Positions 25,405 through 33,985 of a stretch of 64,000 nucleotides of DNA are shown here, in pieces. The stretch spans positions 248,001 to 312,000 of the forward strand of contig NZ_JANUQM010000008.1 of NCBI RefSeq assembly GCF_030386795.1, written 5' to 3'. Position 1 is the first letter of the stretch. Every line of letters starts with the position of its first letter. The translations under genes were made by a program, and so were the position numbers. Source of the DNA: Streptomyces sp. S.PNR 29 (GTDB lineage Bacteria > Actinomycetota > Actinomycetes > Streptomycetales > Streptomycetaceae). A model generated the notes under the pieces. The model was not told the origin of the DNA. It did no database searches and saw only the letters and a list, made by a program, of their open reading frames with translations.

Positions 25405-27123
25405 TTGCCCACCCCGCTCGACCACGAGTTCGTCCGCGCGGTGGCCCGCGCCGCCGACCGGCTGGCCGTCCCACTGGCGGCCCGCCCGGACGAAGAACCA
25501 GCCGACGCCTCCCACCGCGGTCTGGCGCACCGGGTGAAAACGCTGCTCGCGGCGTACCGTTCGAAGGACTCGGAGCTGCACGGCAGCAGCCGGGCGATCG
25601 CCGCCGCGATGACCCACCTCGGTGCTCTGCGTGCCGTGCAGACCCCCTCCGGGCTGTTCGCCGGCGGCGACAACGTGCAGTCACCGCCGGATTCCGCGTT
25701 CACCATCAACGACGTGTGCGACGCGTACGTCATCGCCGCGGGTGCGGGGCCGGAACTGCGGGATGCCGCCGCCGAGCTCGCCGAGATCGCCGGGGCGGCG
25801 TCGCAGAGCCTCCTGACGGGCGGGGTGCACACCCCGAACCACCGATGGGAGTTGTGCGCGGCGCTGGCCCGGCTGCACCGGTCCTTCCCGGACAGCCGGC
25901 TGCTCGACCGTATCGAGGAGTGGCTCGCCGAGGGCGTCGACATCGACGCGGAGGGCCTGTACTCGGAGCGCAGCGCCAACTACGCGGCCCACGTGTCCAA
26001 TCCCTCGCTGCTGCTGCTGGCCGACGTCCTCGGCCGCACCGACCTGCGGGAGGCCGTCGAACGCAACCTCACGACGACCCTGGATCTCATCAGGCCGGAC
26101 GGCACGGTGGAAACCGTCCACTCGCGGCGACAGGACCAGGGGCACCGGTTCTCGCTGGCGCCCTATCTGCCGCAGTACCGGCTGTTCGCGATCCGTACCG
26201 GCCGGGGCGACTTCAGCCGGGCGGCGCGGCTGGCAGCGGCCTGCGGCATCGACGACCCCGCCCTGCTCGCCGAGACCGTCCTCACCCCGGACCTGTGCCG
26301 CGCGCTGCCGGCACCGGCTCCGGAAACACTTCCCCGCGACCGGTACATCGCCACGGCGCGCCTCGCCTCACGCGCCTCCGCCGCCGCGCACACGGTGGTC
26401 TACGGCGGCTCCGACGTGCCCGAGTCCCGGCGCATCCGCTCGGGCCTCGCCAACAATCCGACCTTCCTGCGGCTGTTCGCGGGCGACGCCGTCCTCGACG
26501 CGATCCGGCTCTCGCGGGGATTCTTCGACATGGGCCCGTTCCGTGCCACGGGCATGCAACGGCTCGCCGACGGCCGGTACCGGCTCACCGAAACTCTGAC
26601 GGCCGCCTACTACCAGCCGCTTCCGCCGGACCAGCGGCGCTCCGACGGCGCCTACCTGATGGCGGACGAGGGACGGTTCTCGGCCGCGATGGCCTTCGGG
26701 AACCGACCGCAGGAGGAGGTCGCGCAGACGACCGGCATCGACGTGGACCTCCGGGACGACGGTGCCGACCTGCGGATCGACATCAGCGGACCACGGGTGC
26801 CGTGGGCACTCGAACTGGCCTTCCGGCCGGGAGGCGTCCCGCACGGCGCGGTACCGATCGGCGACGGACGCTGGTGTCTCACGACCGGGCCGATGACCTA
26901 CCGGGCGGGCGACAGTGAGATCCGCGTCGAGGTCGGCGTCCACGCCGGGGAGCCGCTCGCCGGGCCGGACCAGCACGACCTCCTGCGGTACGACCCAGGT
27001 CAGGACTACACCTTCCTGGGCGGAACCGATGCGATGACCGGGGAACGCGTCTACATCGGTGGACACGGGCCGCACACGCTGAGCGTCGCACTGCGTGCCG
27101 GCCGGCCCGAGCGGGCCGGCTGA
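25405..27123 (+). CDS. Heparinase II/III-like protein
   Basis: This 572-residue protein has an N-terminal alpha-helical half and a C-terminal beta-rich half, the arrangement of heparinase II/III-type polysaccharide lyases. Supporting segments are HTPNHRWELCAALARLH near residue 143, GVDIDAEGLYSERSANYAAHVSNPSLLLLAD near 177, the general 'DG.Y.E.S..Y' lyase pattern, and GTVETVHSRRQDQGHRFSLAPYLPQYRLF. There is no signal peptide, so it would act in the cytoplasm on an imported oligosaccharide, probably an unsaturated or uronic-acid-containing one. The TTG start follows GAAGGA. I am not certain of the family assignment; a glycoside hydrolase with an (alpha/alpha)6 barrel is possible. Confidence 0.68.
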   Translation: MPTPLDHEFVRAVARAADRLAVPLAARPDEEPADASHRGLAHRVKTLLAAYRSKDSELHGSSRAIAAAMTHLGALRAVQTPSGLFAGGDNVQSPPDSAFTINDVCDAYVIAAGAGPELRDAAAELAEIAGAASQSLLTGGVHTPNHRWELCAALARLHRSFPDSRLLDRIEEWLAEGVDIDAEGLYSERSANYAAHVSNPSLLLLADVLGRTDLREAVERNLTTTLDLIRPDGTVETVHSRRQDQGHRFSLAPYLPQYRLFAIRTGRGDFSRAARLAAACGIDDPALLAETVLTPDLCRALPAPAPETLPRDRYIATARLASRASAAAHTVVYGGSDVPESRRIRSGLANNPTFLRLFAGDAVLDAIRLSRGFFDMGPFRATGMQRLADGRYRLTETLTAAYYQPLPPDQRRSDGAYLMADEGRFSAAMAFGNRPQEEVAQTTGIDVDLRDDGADLRIDISGPRVPWALELAFRPGGVPHGAVPIGDGRWCLTTGPMTYRAGDSEIRVEVGVHAGEPLAGPDQHDLLRYDPGQDYTFLGGTDAMTGERVYIGGHGPHTLSVALRAGRPERAG

Positions 27124-27232
27124 TCGGCGACGCGACGGGCAGCGCGGACGCGGAACGGCAGATGTGGAAACCACAGGGCGGCCCGCCGTCTCGCCGGTCC
27201 CGCCGTCCTGACTGCCCTGATCAGGCGGGAGT

Positions 27233-27931
27233 TCATGGGGCAGTACGGGGACCGGTGTCCACCGCACGGGGAGTCTCACCGCGCGGGAGCACCGGCACCG
27301 GTACGACAAGATCCGCCCGGTTCCGGGTCGTGGCGACCAGCTCTGCGTTGCGCTGGTCGCTGCGCAGCACCCAGGCCACCGCCTCCTCGTGGCTCTTGCC
27401 GAACTCCTCGTGGCGGGCGACCAGCCGCCGAATCCGCTCCTGTTCGTCCAGCTCGCAGAACCACACCTCGTCGAGCTGTGGCCGGACCCGGGCCCAGGCG
27501 CCGGAGTCCAGCAGCAGGTAGTTCCCCTCCGTCACGACCAGCCGGGCCGTCGGCGGCACCGCGATCGCCCCCGCGATCGGCTGCTCCAGCACCCGCTCGA
27601 AGCCGGGCGCGTACACGACGTCGCCGTACGCCTCCTCGCGCAGGCGCCGCAGCAGCGCCGCGTACCCGGCCGCGTCGAACGTGTCCGGGGCACCCTTGCG
27701 GTCCAGGCGGCCGAGCCGGTCCAGTTCGGCGTCGGCGAGGTGGAAGCCGTCCATGGGGACGTGCGCCACCCACGGCTCCCCGCCGGCGTTCAGCTCCCGC
27801 ACCAGGGCCTCGGCGAGTGTCGACTTGCCCGCGCCGGGGCTGCCCGCGATGCCGAGGACCGCCCGCCGCCCGTCACGCGGGAGGGCGCGGGCACGGGCGA
27901 GGAGATCGTCGAAGGTCCCGGTCGGCGGCAC
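27233..27931 (-). CDS. Uridine kinase/phosphoribulokinase-family P-loop kinase
   Basis: This 232-residue nucleoside or sugar kinase-like protein has Walker A RRAVLGIAGSPGAGKSTLAEALVRE, the substrate loop WVAHVPMDGFHLADAELDRLGRLDRKGAPDTFD and the strand VVTEGNYLLLDSGAW. The DGFH and EGNYLL motifs are shared with the FrcK/YfhL-like branch annotated as nucleoside or fructose kinases. The GTG at 27931 is used; no Shine-Dalgarno is evident. It is divergent from the beta-phosphoglucomutase gene, 168 nt away, which hints at a shared role in sugar metabolism. Confidence 0.84.
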   Translation of the reverse strand: MPPTGTFDDLLARARALPRDGRRAVLGIAGSPGAGKSTLAEALVRELNAGGEPWVAHVPMDGFHLADAELDRLGRLDRKGAPDTFDAAGYAALLRRLREEAYGDVVYAPGFERVLEQPIAGAIAVPPTARLVVTEGNYLLLDSGAWARVRPQLDEVWFCELDEQERIRRLVARHEEFGKSHEEAVAWVLRSDQRNAELVATTRNRADLVVPVPVLPRGETPRAVDTGPRTAP

Positions 27932-28099
27932 ACAGCAGAGTGTGTCACCCGCGCCGGAGTGATGACGGGCGGGTACCGGAAGGCGGGCGGGCACCGTGCC
28001 CGACTCGCCGCGGCCACGGCTGACGCTCGGTCTGCCGGGACGCGGGATGTGGCGCGCGCCACATCTGTGGACGGGGCGCTGCGGGGAACCGGGACCTGT

Positions 28100-28837
28100 A
28101 TGACGGAGCTCGGTCTTCCCGAAGAAATCCAGGCCTGCCTTTTCGACCTCGACGGCGTCGTCACCAGGACGGCCGTGGTGCACGCGGCCGCCTGGAAGGA
28201 GATGTTCGACGCCTTCCTGCGCGGACGCGACGGCGACGACTTCCGGCCCTTCACCGACGCCGACTACGACGAGTACGTCGACGGACGTCCACGCGCCGAC
28301 GGCGTGCGCACCTTCCTCGCCTCCCGCGGCATCGATCTGCCCGAGGGCGATCCCGAGGACCCACCCGACGCCCCCACCGTCCACGGCCTCGGCAACCGCA
28401 AGAACGACCTGGTACTGGAGAAGATCCGCACCGAGGGCGTTCAGCCGTACGACGGCACGCTGCGCTACATCGAGGCGGCGCGCGCGCAGGGCCTGCGCAC
28501 GGCGATCGTCTCGTCCAGCGCCAACACCCTCCAGGTGCTGCGCTCGATCGACGCCGAGTCCCTCTTCGACGTCCGTATCGACGGCGTGGTCGCCGCCGAG
28601 CGCAAGCTCCCCGGCAAGCCGCACCCGGACACCTTTCTGGCCGCCGCCCGTGACCTCGGCGTGCGGCCGGAGCAGGCCGCCGTGTTCGAGGACGCGCTGG
28701 CCGGCATGGACGCGGGTCGCGCCGGCGGTTTCGGGTACGTCGTCGGCGTCGACCGCGTCGGGCAGACCGACGCCCTCTACGCGCACGGAGCGGACCGGGT
28801 TGTGAAGGATCTCGCCGAACTGGGAGGCAAGGAGTGA
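28100..28837 (+). CDS. HAD-family beta-phosphoglucomutase
   Basis: This 245-residue HAD hydrolase has nucleophile motif ACLFDLDGVVTRTAVVHAAAWKE (DxDG), the cap region, motif II in AIVSSSANTLQVL, the Lys/Pro motif KLPGKPHPDTFLAAA and the acidic motif VFEDALAGMDAGRAGGF. The long cap and the pairing with a GH65 gene identify it as a beta-phosphoglucomutase rather than a general phosphatase. It would convert beta-glucose-1-P released by the phosphorylase to glucose-6-P. Its stop overlaps the GH65 start (GTGA), so the two are coupled. Confidence 0.9.
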   Translation: MTELGLPEEIQACLFDLDGVVTRTAVVHAAAWKEMFDAFLRGRDGDDFRPFTDADYDEYVDGRPRADGVRTFLASRGIDLPEGDPEDPPDAPTVHGLGNRKNDLVLEKIRTEGVQPYDGTLRYIEAARAQGLRTAIVSSSANTLQVLRSIDAESLFDVRIDGVVAAERKLPGKPHPDTFLAAARDLGVRPEQAAVFEDALAGMDAGRAGGFGYVVGVDRVGQTDALYAHGADRVVKDLAELGGKE

Positions 28838-31188
28838 TCACGCAGAGGTCGTACGCCGTCGAGCCCTGGACCGTCCGCGAGGCGGACCTGAACCTCGACG
28901 TCCTGGCGCAGAGCGAGTCCGTCTTCGCCCTCTCCAACGGCCATGTCGGCTGGCGCGGCAACCTGGACGAGGGCGAACCGCACGGCCTGCCCGGCTCCTA
29001 CCTCAACGGCGTGCACGAACTCCACCCCCTGCCGTACGCCGAGGCCGGATACGGCTACCCGGAGTCCGGCCAGACGGTCATCAACGTCACCAACGGCAAG
29101 GTCCTGCGGCTGCTCGTCGACGACGAGCCGTTCGACCTGCGCTACGGGCGGCTCCTCACCCACGAGCGGACGCTCGACCTGCGCCGGGGCGTGCTGGAGC
29201 GGGTCTGCGAGTGGACGTCGCCGGCCGGCTCGACGGTCCGGGTGCGCTCGACACGGCTGGTCTCCCTCACCCAGCGGGCGATCGCCGCCGTCGCGTACGA
29301 GGTGGAGCCCGTCGACAGCCGCACGCGCGTGGTGGTGCAGTCGGAGCTGGTCGCCAACGAGAGCCTGCCCGAGCCGAACGGAGACCCGCGCGCGGCCCGG
29401 GCGCTGAAGTCGCCGCTGGAACCGGAGGAGGACTTCGCCTCGGGCGCCCGGCTGCGGCTGGTGCACCGCACGCGGCGCAGCGGCCTCAGGGTCGCCGTCG
29501 CCGCCGACCACACGATCGACGGCCCCGAACGGACCACGACGAGCAGCGAGAGCAACGTCGACGTGGCCCGGCTGACCGTCACCTCCGTGCTGGAGCCGGG
29601 CCAGCGGCTGCGGGTGGAGAAACTGGTCGCCCACGGCTGGTCCGGAGCCCGTTCGCGGCCCGCGATGAGCGACCAGGTCGAGGCCGCGCTGGCGGCGGCC
29701 GCGCACAGCGGCTGGCAGGGTCTGCTGGAGGATCAGCGGGCGTACCTCGACGACTTCTGGTCGCGCGCCGACGTGGAGGTCGACGGCGACGAGGAGATCC
29801 AGCAGGCGGTGCGCTTCGCCCTCTTCCACGTACTGCAGGCCGGGGCCCGCGCCGAGCAGCGCGCAATACCGGCCAAGGGACTGACCGGCTCCGGTTACGA
29901 CGGGCACGCCTTCTGGGACACCGAGGCCTTCGTCCTGCCCCTGCTCACCCACACCGCGCCCGACTCCGCGGCCGAGGCGCTGCGCTGGCGGCAGAAGACC
30001 CTGCCGGCCGCCCGGGAACGCGCGGCCCAGCTCGGTCTGCGGGGCGCCGCGTTCCCCTGGCGGACCATCGCGGGCCAGGAAGGATCCGCGTACTGGCCGG
30101 CGGGCACGGCGGCCTTCCACGTGAACGCCGACATCGCGGACGCCGTGGTGCGCTACGTGGCGGCCACCGGCGACGAGGACTTCGAACGCGACACCGGCCT
30201 TGAGCTGCTGGTCGACACGGCCCGGCTGTGGCGCTCGCTCGGCCACCACGACGACCGGGGCGCCTTCCACATCGACGGCGTCACCGGCCCCGACGAGTAC
30301 AGCGCGATCGCCGACGACAACACGTACACCAACCTCATGGCCCGGGCGAACCTCCTGGCCGCCGCCGACGTGTGCAAACGCCACCCCGACCAGGCGGCCC
30401 GGCTCGGCGTCGACGACGAGGAGAGCGCCGCCTGGCGGGACGCCGCCGAGGCCATGCACGTCCCCTACAACGACGAACTCGGCGTGCACGAACAGCACTC
30501 CGGGTTCACCCGCTACCAGCGCTGGGACTTCGCCGCCACCGGCCCGGACCAGTACCCGCTGATGCTGCACTTCCCGTACTTCGACCTCTACCGCAAGCAG
30601 GTCGTCAAGCAGGCCGACCTGGTGCTGGCGATGTACACCTGCGGCAGCTGGTTCCGGGAGCACTACGACGAGGAGCAGATCGCCCGCAACTTCGCCTACT
30701 ACGAGCCGCTGACCGTGCGGGACTCCTCCCTGTCGGCCTGTGTCCAGGCCGTCATGGCCGTGCAGGCGGGCCATCTGAACCTGGCCTACGACTACACCGC
30801 CGAGGCCGCCCTGATGGATTTGGGCGACCTGGAGCACAACACCCGCGACGGGCTGCACATCGCGTCCCTGGCCGGCACCTGGATGGCCCTGGTCGCCGGC
30901 TTCGGCGGCATGCGCTGCGACGGCGACACCCTGTGGTTCGCCCCGCGCCTGCCGGAGCGGTTCCGCCGCCTCACCTTCACGGTGCAGTTCCTCGGCCGCT
31001 GCCTGCGGGTGGCGATCGACGCGGAGGAGGCCACCTACACGCTGCTGGCGGGTCCGCGCCTGACGATCGGTCACCACGGCTCCACCCTGACCGTGCGCGA
31101 GCACACCCCGGTCACCCGCCCCGTCCCCACGCTGCCCGCCCGCCCGACCCCCGAACAGCCCCCGCACCGCCACCCGAACCCCCGCTGA
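28834..31188 (+). CDS. GH65-family disaccharide phosphorylase
   Basis: This 784-residue protein has the GH65 layout: an N-terminal beta-sandwich (about 1-270), linker helices, an (alpha/alpha)6 barrel and a small C-terminal beta domain. The general acid Glu lies in TGPDEYSAIADDNTYTN at about residue 488. Other barrel motifs are GHAFWDTEAFVLPLL and KQADLVLAMYTCG. The family phosphorolyses maltose, trehalose, kojibiose or nigerose to beta-glucose-1-P. The sequence alone does not say which, but the coupled beta-phosphoglucomutase confirms the beta-G1P product. The same gene pair occurs in mycobacteria (Rv3400-Rv3401). A strong terminator hairpin follows. Confidence 0.92.
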   Translation: MITQRSYAVEPWTVREADLNLDVLAQSESVFALSNGHVGWRGNLDEGEPHGLPGSYLNGVHELHPLPYAEAGYGYPESGQTVINVTNGKVLRLLVDDEPFDLRYGRLLTHERTLDLRRGVLERVCEWTSPAGSTVRVRSTRLVSLTQRAIAAVAYEVEPVDSRTRVVVQSELVANESLPEPNGDPRAARALKSPLEPEEDFASGARLRLVHRTRRSGLRVAVAADHTIDGPERTTTSSESNVDVARLTVTSVLEPGQRLRVEKLVAHGWSGARSRPAMSDQVEAALAAAAHSGWQGLLEDQRAYLDDFWSRADVEVDGDEEIQQAVRFALFHVLQAGARAEQRAIPAKGLTGSGYDGHAFWDTEAFVLPLLTHTAPDSAAEALRWRQKTLPAARERAAQLGLRGAAFPWRTIAGQEGSAYWPAGTAAFHVNADIADAVVRYVAATGDEDFERDTGLELLVDTARLWRSLGHHDDRGAFHIDGVTGPDEYSAIADDNTYTNLMARANLLAAADVCKRHPDQAARLGVDDEESAAWRDAAEAMHVPYNDELGVHEQHSGFTRYQRWDFAATGPDQYPLMLHFPYFDLYRKQVVKQADLVLAMYTCGSWFREHYDEEQIARNFAYYEPLTVRDSSLSACVQAVMAVQAGHLNLAYDYTAEAALMDLGDLEHNTRDGLHIASLAGTWMALVAGFGGMRCDGDTLWFAPRLPERFRRLTFTVQFLGRCLRVAIDAEEATYTLLAGPRLTIGHHGSTLTVREHTPVTRPVPTLPARPTPEQPPHRHPNPR

Positions 31189-31198
31189 CCGACGCGGG

Positions 31199-31232
31199 CG
31201 CCCCGTCGCTGGCCGGCTCCAGCGGCGGGGCG
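31199..31232. terminator. Terminator hairpin after GH65 gene
   Basis: A 14-bp stem with one T-G wobble (outer CGCCCCG/CGGGGCG, inner GCTGG/CCAGC) and a 6-nt loop starts 11 nt after the GH65 stop codon. It would end the pgmB-GH65 transcript. Confidence 0.7.
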
Positions 31233-31391
31233 TCGGCCAACTGGCCGTATTCCGCCCTGCACTCCTGCGCCCCGCGGGTTAGTTTGACCATGGTTTCCCT
31301 GGCATTCGCCGCCAGCCCCCCAGGCAGTGGGGTTCCGGAAACCCAGACTCGCAGGGGACGACCCCACGACCGCAGGGGAAAGGGACGGACG

Positions 31392-32888
31392 ATGGCCAAC
31401 GGGGCGAGCGCCATCCTCGTCGGTAGGCGACGAGGTGAACCGGCGTCCGCGCCGGGCAGACCGCGCAGAGGGCGCGGCGACGGCCTGCTGGCGGCGGTCG
31501 CGGGCGCCTTCGTGGTGGCCCAACTCGCGCTCGTACGGCCCGGGATGGGCCTCGGCTGGGACGAGACGGTGTACGTCAGCCAGGTCACCTCCCACACCCC
31601 GGCCGCCTTCTTCAGCGCACCGCGCGCCCGGGGCGTCTCCCTGCTGGTCGCGCCCGTCGCGTCCTGGTCGTCGTCCACTCCGCTGCTGCGCGTCTACCTC
31701 GCGCTGCTGTCCGGCCTCGCCCTCTACCTGGCCCTGCGTACCTGGCGGGGCCTGTTCCCGGTCCGCGTCGTGGCCGTCGGGGGCGCGCTGTTCGCCTCCC
31801 TCTGGGTGACGCTCTTCTACGGCCCGCAGGCCATGCCCAACCACTGGGTCGCGATCGGCGCCCTGATCGTCGTCGGCTGCTTCCTGCGCCTCCAGGCGAA
31901 TCGTTTCGACAGGGCGGCGCTGTGGGGCCTCGTGGCCGGTGCCGCGCTCATGGCGTGGATGCGGCCCACCGACGCGGTCTGGGTCACCGTGCCGCTGCTC
32001 GTCCTCACCGTGGTGCGACGCCACTGGCGGCTCCTGCTCGCACTCCTGGCGGGACTGGCGGCCGGAGCCGTCGAGTGGGTCGTCGAGGCATACGTCGGCC
32101 ACGGCGGCCTCGGACAGCGGCTGTCCGAGGCCTCCCGGATCCAGGGCGGCCTCGGCTGGCAGATCGCCGTCGACGACCAGCTGCGCAGCCTGGGCGGACG
32201 CGCCCTGTGCCGCCCGTGCACCGGGTCGATGCCCCATCCGCTGGTCACCCTGTGGTGGTACTTCCTGCCGCTGCTCGCCGCCCTGGGGCTCCTCGTCGCC
32301 GTCCGGGCCCGGCGCACCGCCCGCACACTGATCCCGCTGGCCTGCGCCGCCACGGCGGCCCTCCCGTACCTGTTCATGATCGGTTACGCGGCGCCCCGCT
32401 TCCTGCTGCCCGCCTACGCGCTGCTGGCCATCCCGGTCGCCGACGCGCTGTGGCACCTGGTCAAGGCACCGGGCGGGAGGTGGCGGCCGCTGGCCGCGAC
32501 GCTGGTCGCGCTCGGACTGCTCGGGCATCTGGCGGTGCAGCTCACGGTGCTGTCGCTCACCGTCGACCGCAACACCGAAAGCCGCCGCGACTGGGCCCGC
32601 ACCGCCGACGAACTCCACCGCCTCGGCGTGCGCCCGCCCTGCCTGGTCACCGGACACGAAGCCATCCCGATCGGCTACTACGCCGGCTGCTCCTCCGCCA
32701 ACATCGGCGGCCACAACGCCAGCATCACCGAAGCCGGCGTCCTGCGCACCGCCCGCCGCGTCCCGGTCGCCGTCCTCACCGGGCCGGGCGGCACCTCGCC
32801 CGGTTACGCCCGGTCCTGGGCCGTCCACCGGTTCCACGACCTGGAGATCCGCGTGGCACCCTCACCCGGGGCCGATGGGCGGGGGTGA
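31392..32888 (+). CDS. Polytopic GT-C-like membrane glycosyltransferase
   Basis: This 498-residue membrane protein has a short basic cytoplasmic N-terminus, a first helix (GLLAAVAGAFVVAQLALV), then the extracytoplasmic acidic motif GLGWDETVYVSQV. That motif is the place and pattern of the catalytic Asp/Glu in GT39/GT83-type transferases. About ten helices follow, and a C-terminal extracytoplasmic part holds CLVTGHEAIPIGYYAGC. The donor is probably polyprenyl-phosphate linked; the acceptor is unknown. The ATG is preceded by AAGGGACGG. It is distinct in sequence from the GT39-like protein at 15768-17435. Confidence 0.8.
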   Translation: MANGASAILVGRRRGEPASAPGRPRRGRGDGLLAAVAGAFVVAQLALVRPGMGLGWDETVYVSQVTSHTPAAFFSAPRARGVSLLVAPVASWSSSTPLLRVYLALLSGLALYLALRTWRGLFPVRVVAVGGALFASLWVTLFYGPQAMPNHWVAIGALIVVGCFLRLQANRFDRAALWGLVAGAALMAWMRPTDAVWVTVPLLVLTVVRRHWRLLLALLAGLAAGAVEWVVEAYVGHGGLGQRLSEASRIQGGLGWQIAVDDQLRSLGGRALCRPCTGSMPHPLVTLWWYFLPLLAALGLLVAVRARRTARTLIPLACAATAALPYLFMIGYAAPRFLLPAYALLAIPVADALWHLVKAPGGRWRPLAATLVALGLLGHLAVQLTVLSLTVDRNTESRRDWARTADELHRLGVRPPCLVTGHEAIPIGYYAGCSSANIGGHNASITEAGVLRTARRVPVAVLTGPGGTSPGYARSWAVHRFHDLEIRVAPSPGADGRG

Positions 32889-33010
32889 CCTCCGAGCAGG
32901 CCTCGCGATGCCGGTGCGCCGCACTTCGCTGTGGGCACAACAGGCGTTTCCCGTCCGCCCCGTTCAGGTAGGAGAGGGTTGTCGGACAACGGGCGAGGGG
33001 GAGTGGCGGC

Positions 33011-33862
33011 ATGACAGGGAGCGAGAGCGGTGGCCGGTTGGGGGAGGAGTTCTTCACTCCGGGGACGTCGTCCTTCACCCAGTTCCTGGCGGAGCACCGC
33101 CCGGAACTGCTGAGCACGCGGAGCGTCCTCCCGGACGTGGTCCGGGCCGCCCCCGACAGGGTCCCGCACGGCACCACGGTGCTCGCCCTCACCTACGGCG
33201 ACGGCGTGCTGATCGCCGGCGACCGCAGAGCCACCATGGGCAACCTCATCGCGCAGCGCGACCTGGAGAAGGTGCACCCGGCCGACGACCACACCGCGGT
33301 CGCCTTCGCGGGCAGCGTCGGACTCGCGCTGGACATGGTGAAGCTCTACCAGGTCGAGCTGGCCCACTTCGAGAAGATCGAGGGCACCCCGATGACCCTC
33401 AGGGCGAAGGCGAACCGGCTGGCCGGCATGATCCGGCAGAACCTCGGCCAAGCCATGCAGGGCCTCGCCGTCGTACCGCTCCTCGCCGGCTACGACCGCA
33501 CGGCCACCGGCGGACGCGGGCGCATCTTCAGCTTCGACGTCGCCGGCGGACTGTACGAGAAGGCGGAGTTCCACGCCGAGGGCTCCGGCTCCCCCTACGC
33601 ACGGGGCGCGCTGAAGAAACTGTTCCGGCCGGGCATGTCCCGGCGTGAGGCGGCGCTGGCCGCGCTGCACGCGCTGTACGACGCGGCGGACGACGACTCG
33701 GCGACCGGCGGGCCGGACCTCGGGCGGCGGATCTACCCGATCGTGTCGGTTATCACCGAGGAGGGGTTCGAGCGGCTGCCCGAGACGGAGGCGGAGGAGC
33801 TGAGCCGCGAGATGGTCGAGCAGCGCGCGGGCCGGCCGGACGGGCCGAACGCCACCCCGTGA
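33011..33862 (+). CDS. prcB: Proteasome beta subunit, orphan paralogue
   Basis: This 283-residue N-terminal nucleophile hydrolase of the 20S proteasome beta type has a propeptide of 54 residues ending PHG, then mature TTVLALTYGDGVLIAGDRRATMG. With Thr55 as residue 1, Asp and Lys fall exactly at positions 17 (D71) and 33 (K87), so the catalytic triad is complete. The mature protein ends in a flexible acidic tail. Unlike the canonical locus, there is no alpha subunit, pup, dop, pafA or ATPase next to it; the neighbours are a membrane glycosyltransferase and a nickel permease. It may replace the main beta subunit in an alternative proteasome. The ATG follows GGGAG. Confidence 0.92.
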   Translation: MTGSESGGRLGEEFFTPGTSSFTQFLAEHRPELLSTRSVLPDVVRAAPDRVPHGTTVLALTYGDGVLIAGDRRATMGNLIAQRDLEKVHPADDHTAVAFAGSVGLALDMVKLYQVELAHFEKIEGTPMTLRAKANRLAGMIRQNLGQAMQGLAVVPLLAGYDRTATGGRGRIFSFDVAGGLYEKAEFHAEGSGSPYARGALKKLFRPGMSRREAALAALHALYDAADDDSATGGPDLGRRIYPIVSVITEEGFERLPETEAEELSREMVEQRAGRPDGPNATP

Positions 33863-33877
33863 GGCGAGTTTCCCCTT

Positions 33878-33899
33878 CCGTGGCCAAGACCTGCCACGG
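33878..33899. terminator. Terminator hairpin after prcB
   Basis: CCGTGGC pairs with GCCACGG across an 8-nt loop 16 nt past the prcB stop, followed by a short T-rich run (CTTTACT). It would separate prcB from the nickel permease gene. Confidence 0.6.
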
Positions 33900-33905
33900 C
33901 CTTTA

Positions 33906-33922
33906 CTGCACATGAGTTGCAA
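33906..33922. promoter_or_regulatory. Probable Nur (nickel regulator) box
   Basis: CTGCAC-ATGAG-TTGCAA fits the Streptomyces Nur operator as I recall it (tTGCaa-N5-ttGCAA), with the right half exact and TGCA conserved in the left half. It lies 64 nt upstream of a Ni/Co permease gene, the expected target class of this Fur-family nickel repressor. Confidence 0.65.
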
Positions 33923-33985
33923 GTGCTGGAGGATGGCACAAGGCTGTGGAACGCAGCCGTTCAGCCGAACGAAAGACCCTCCCGA

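Noticed and set aside
28777..31173. 798-codon open frame antisense to the GH65 gene
   Set aside because: The frame stays open because of GC bias. The GH65 protein on the other strand is unmistakable.
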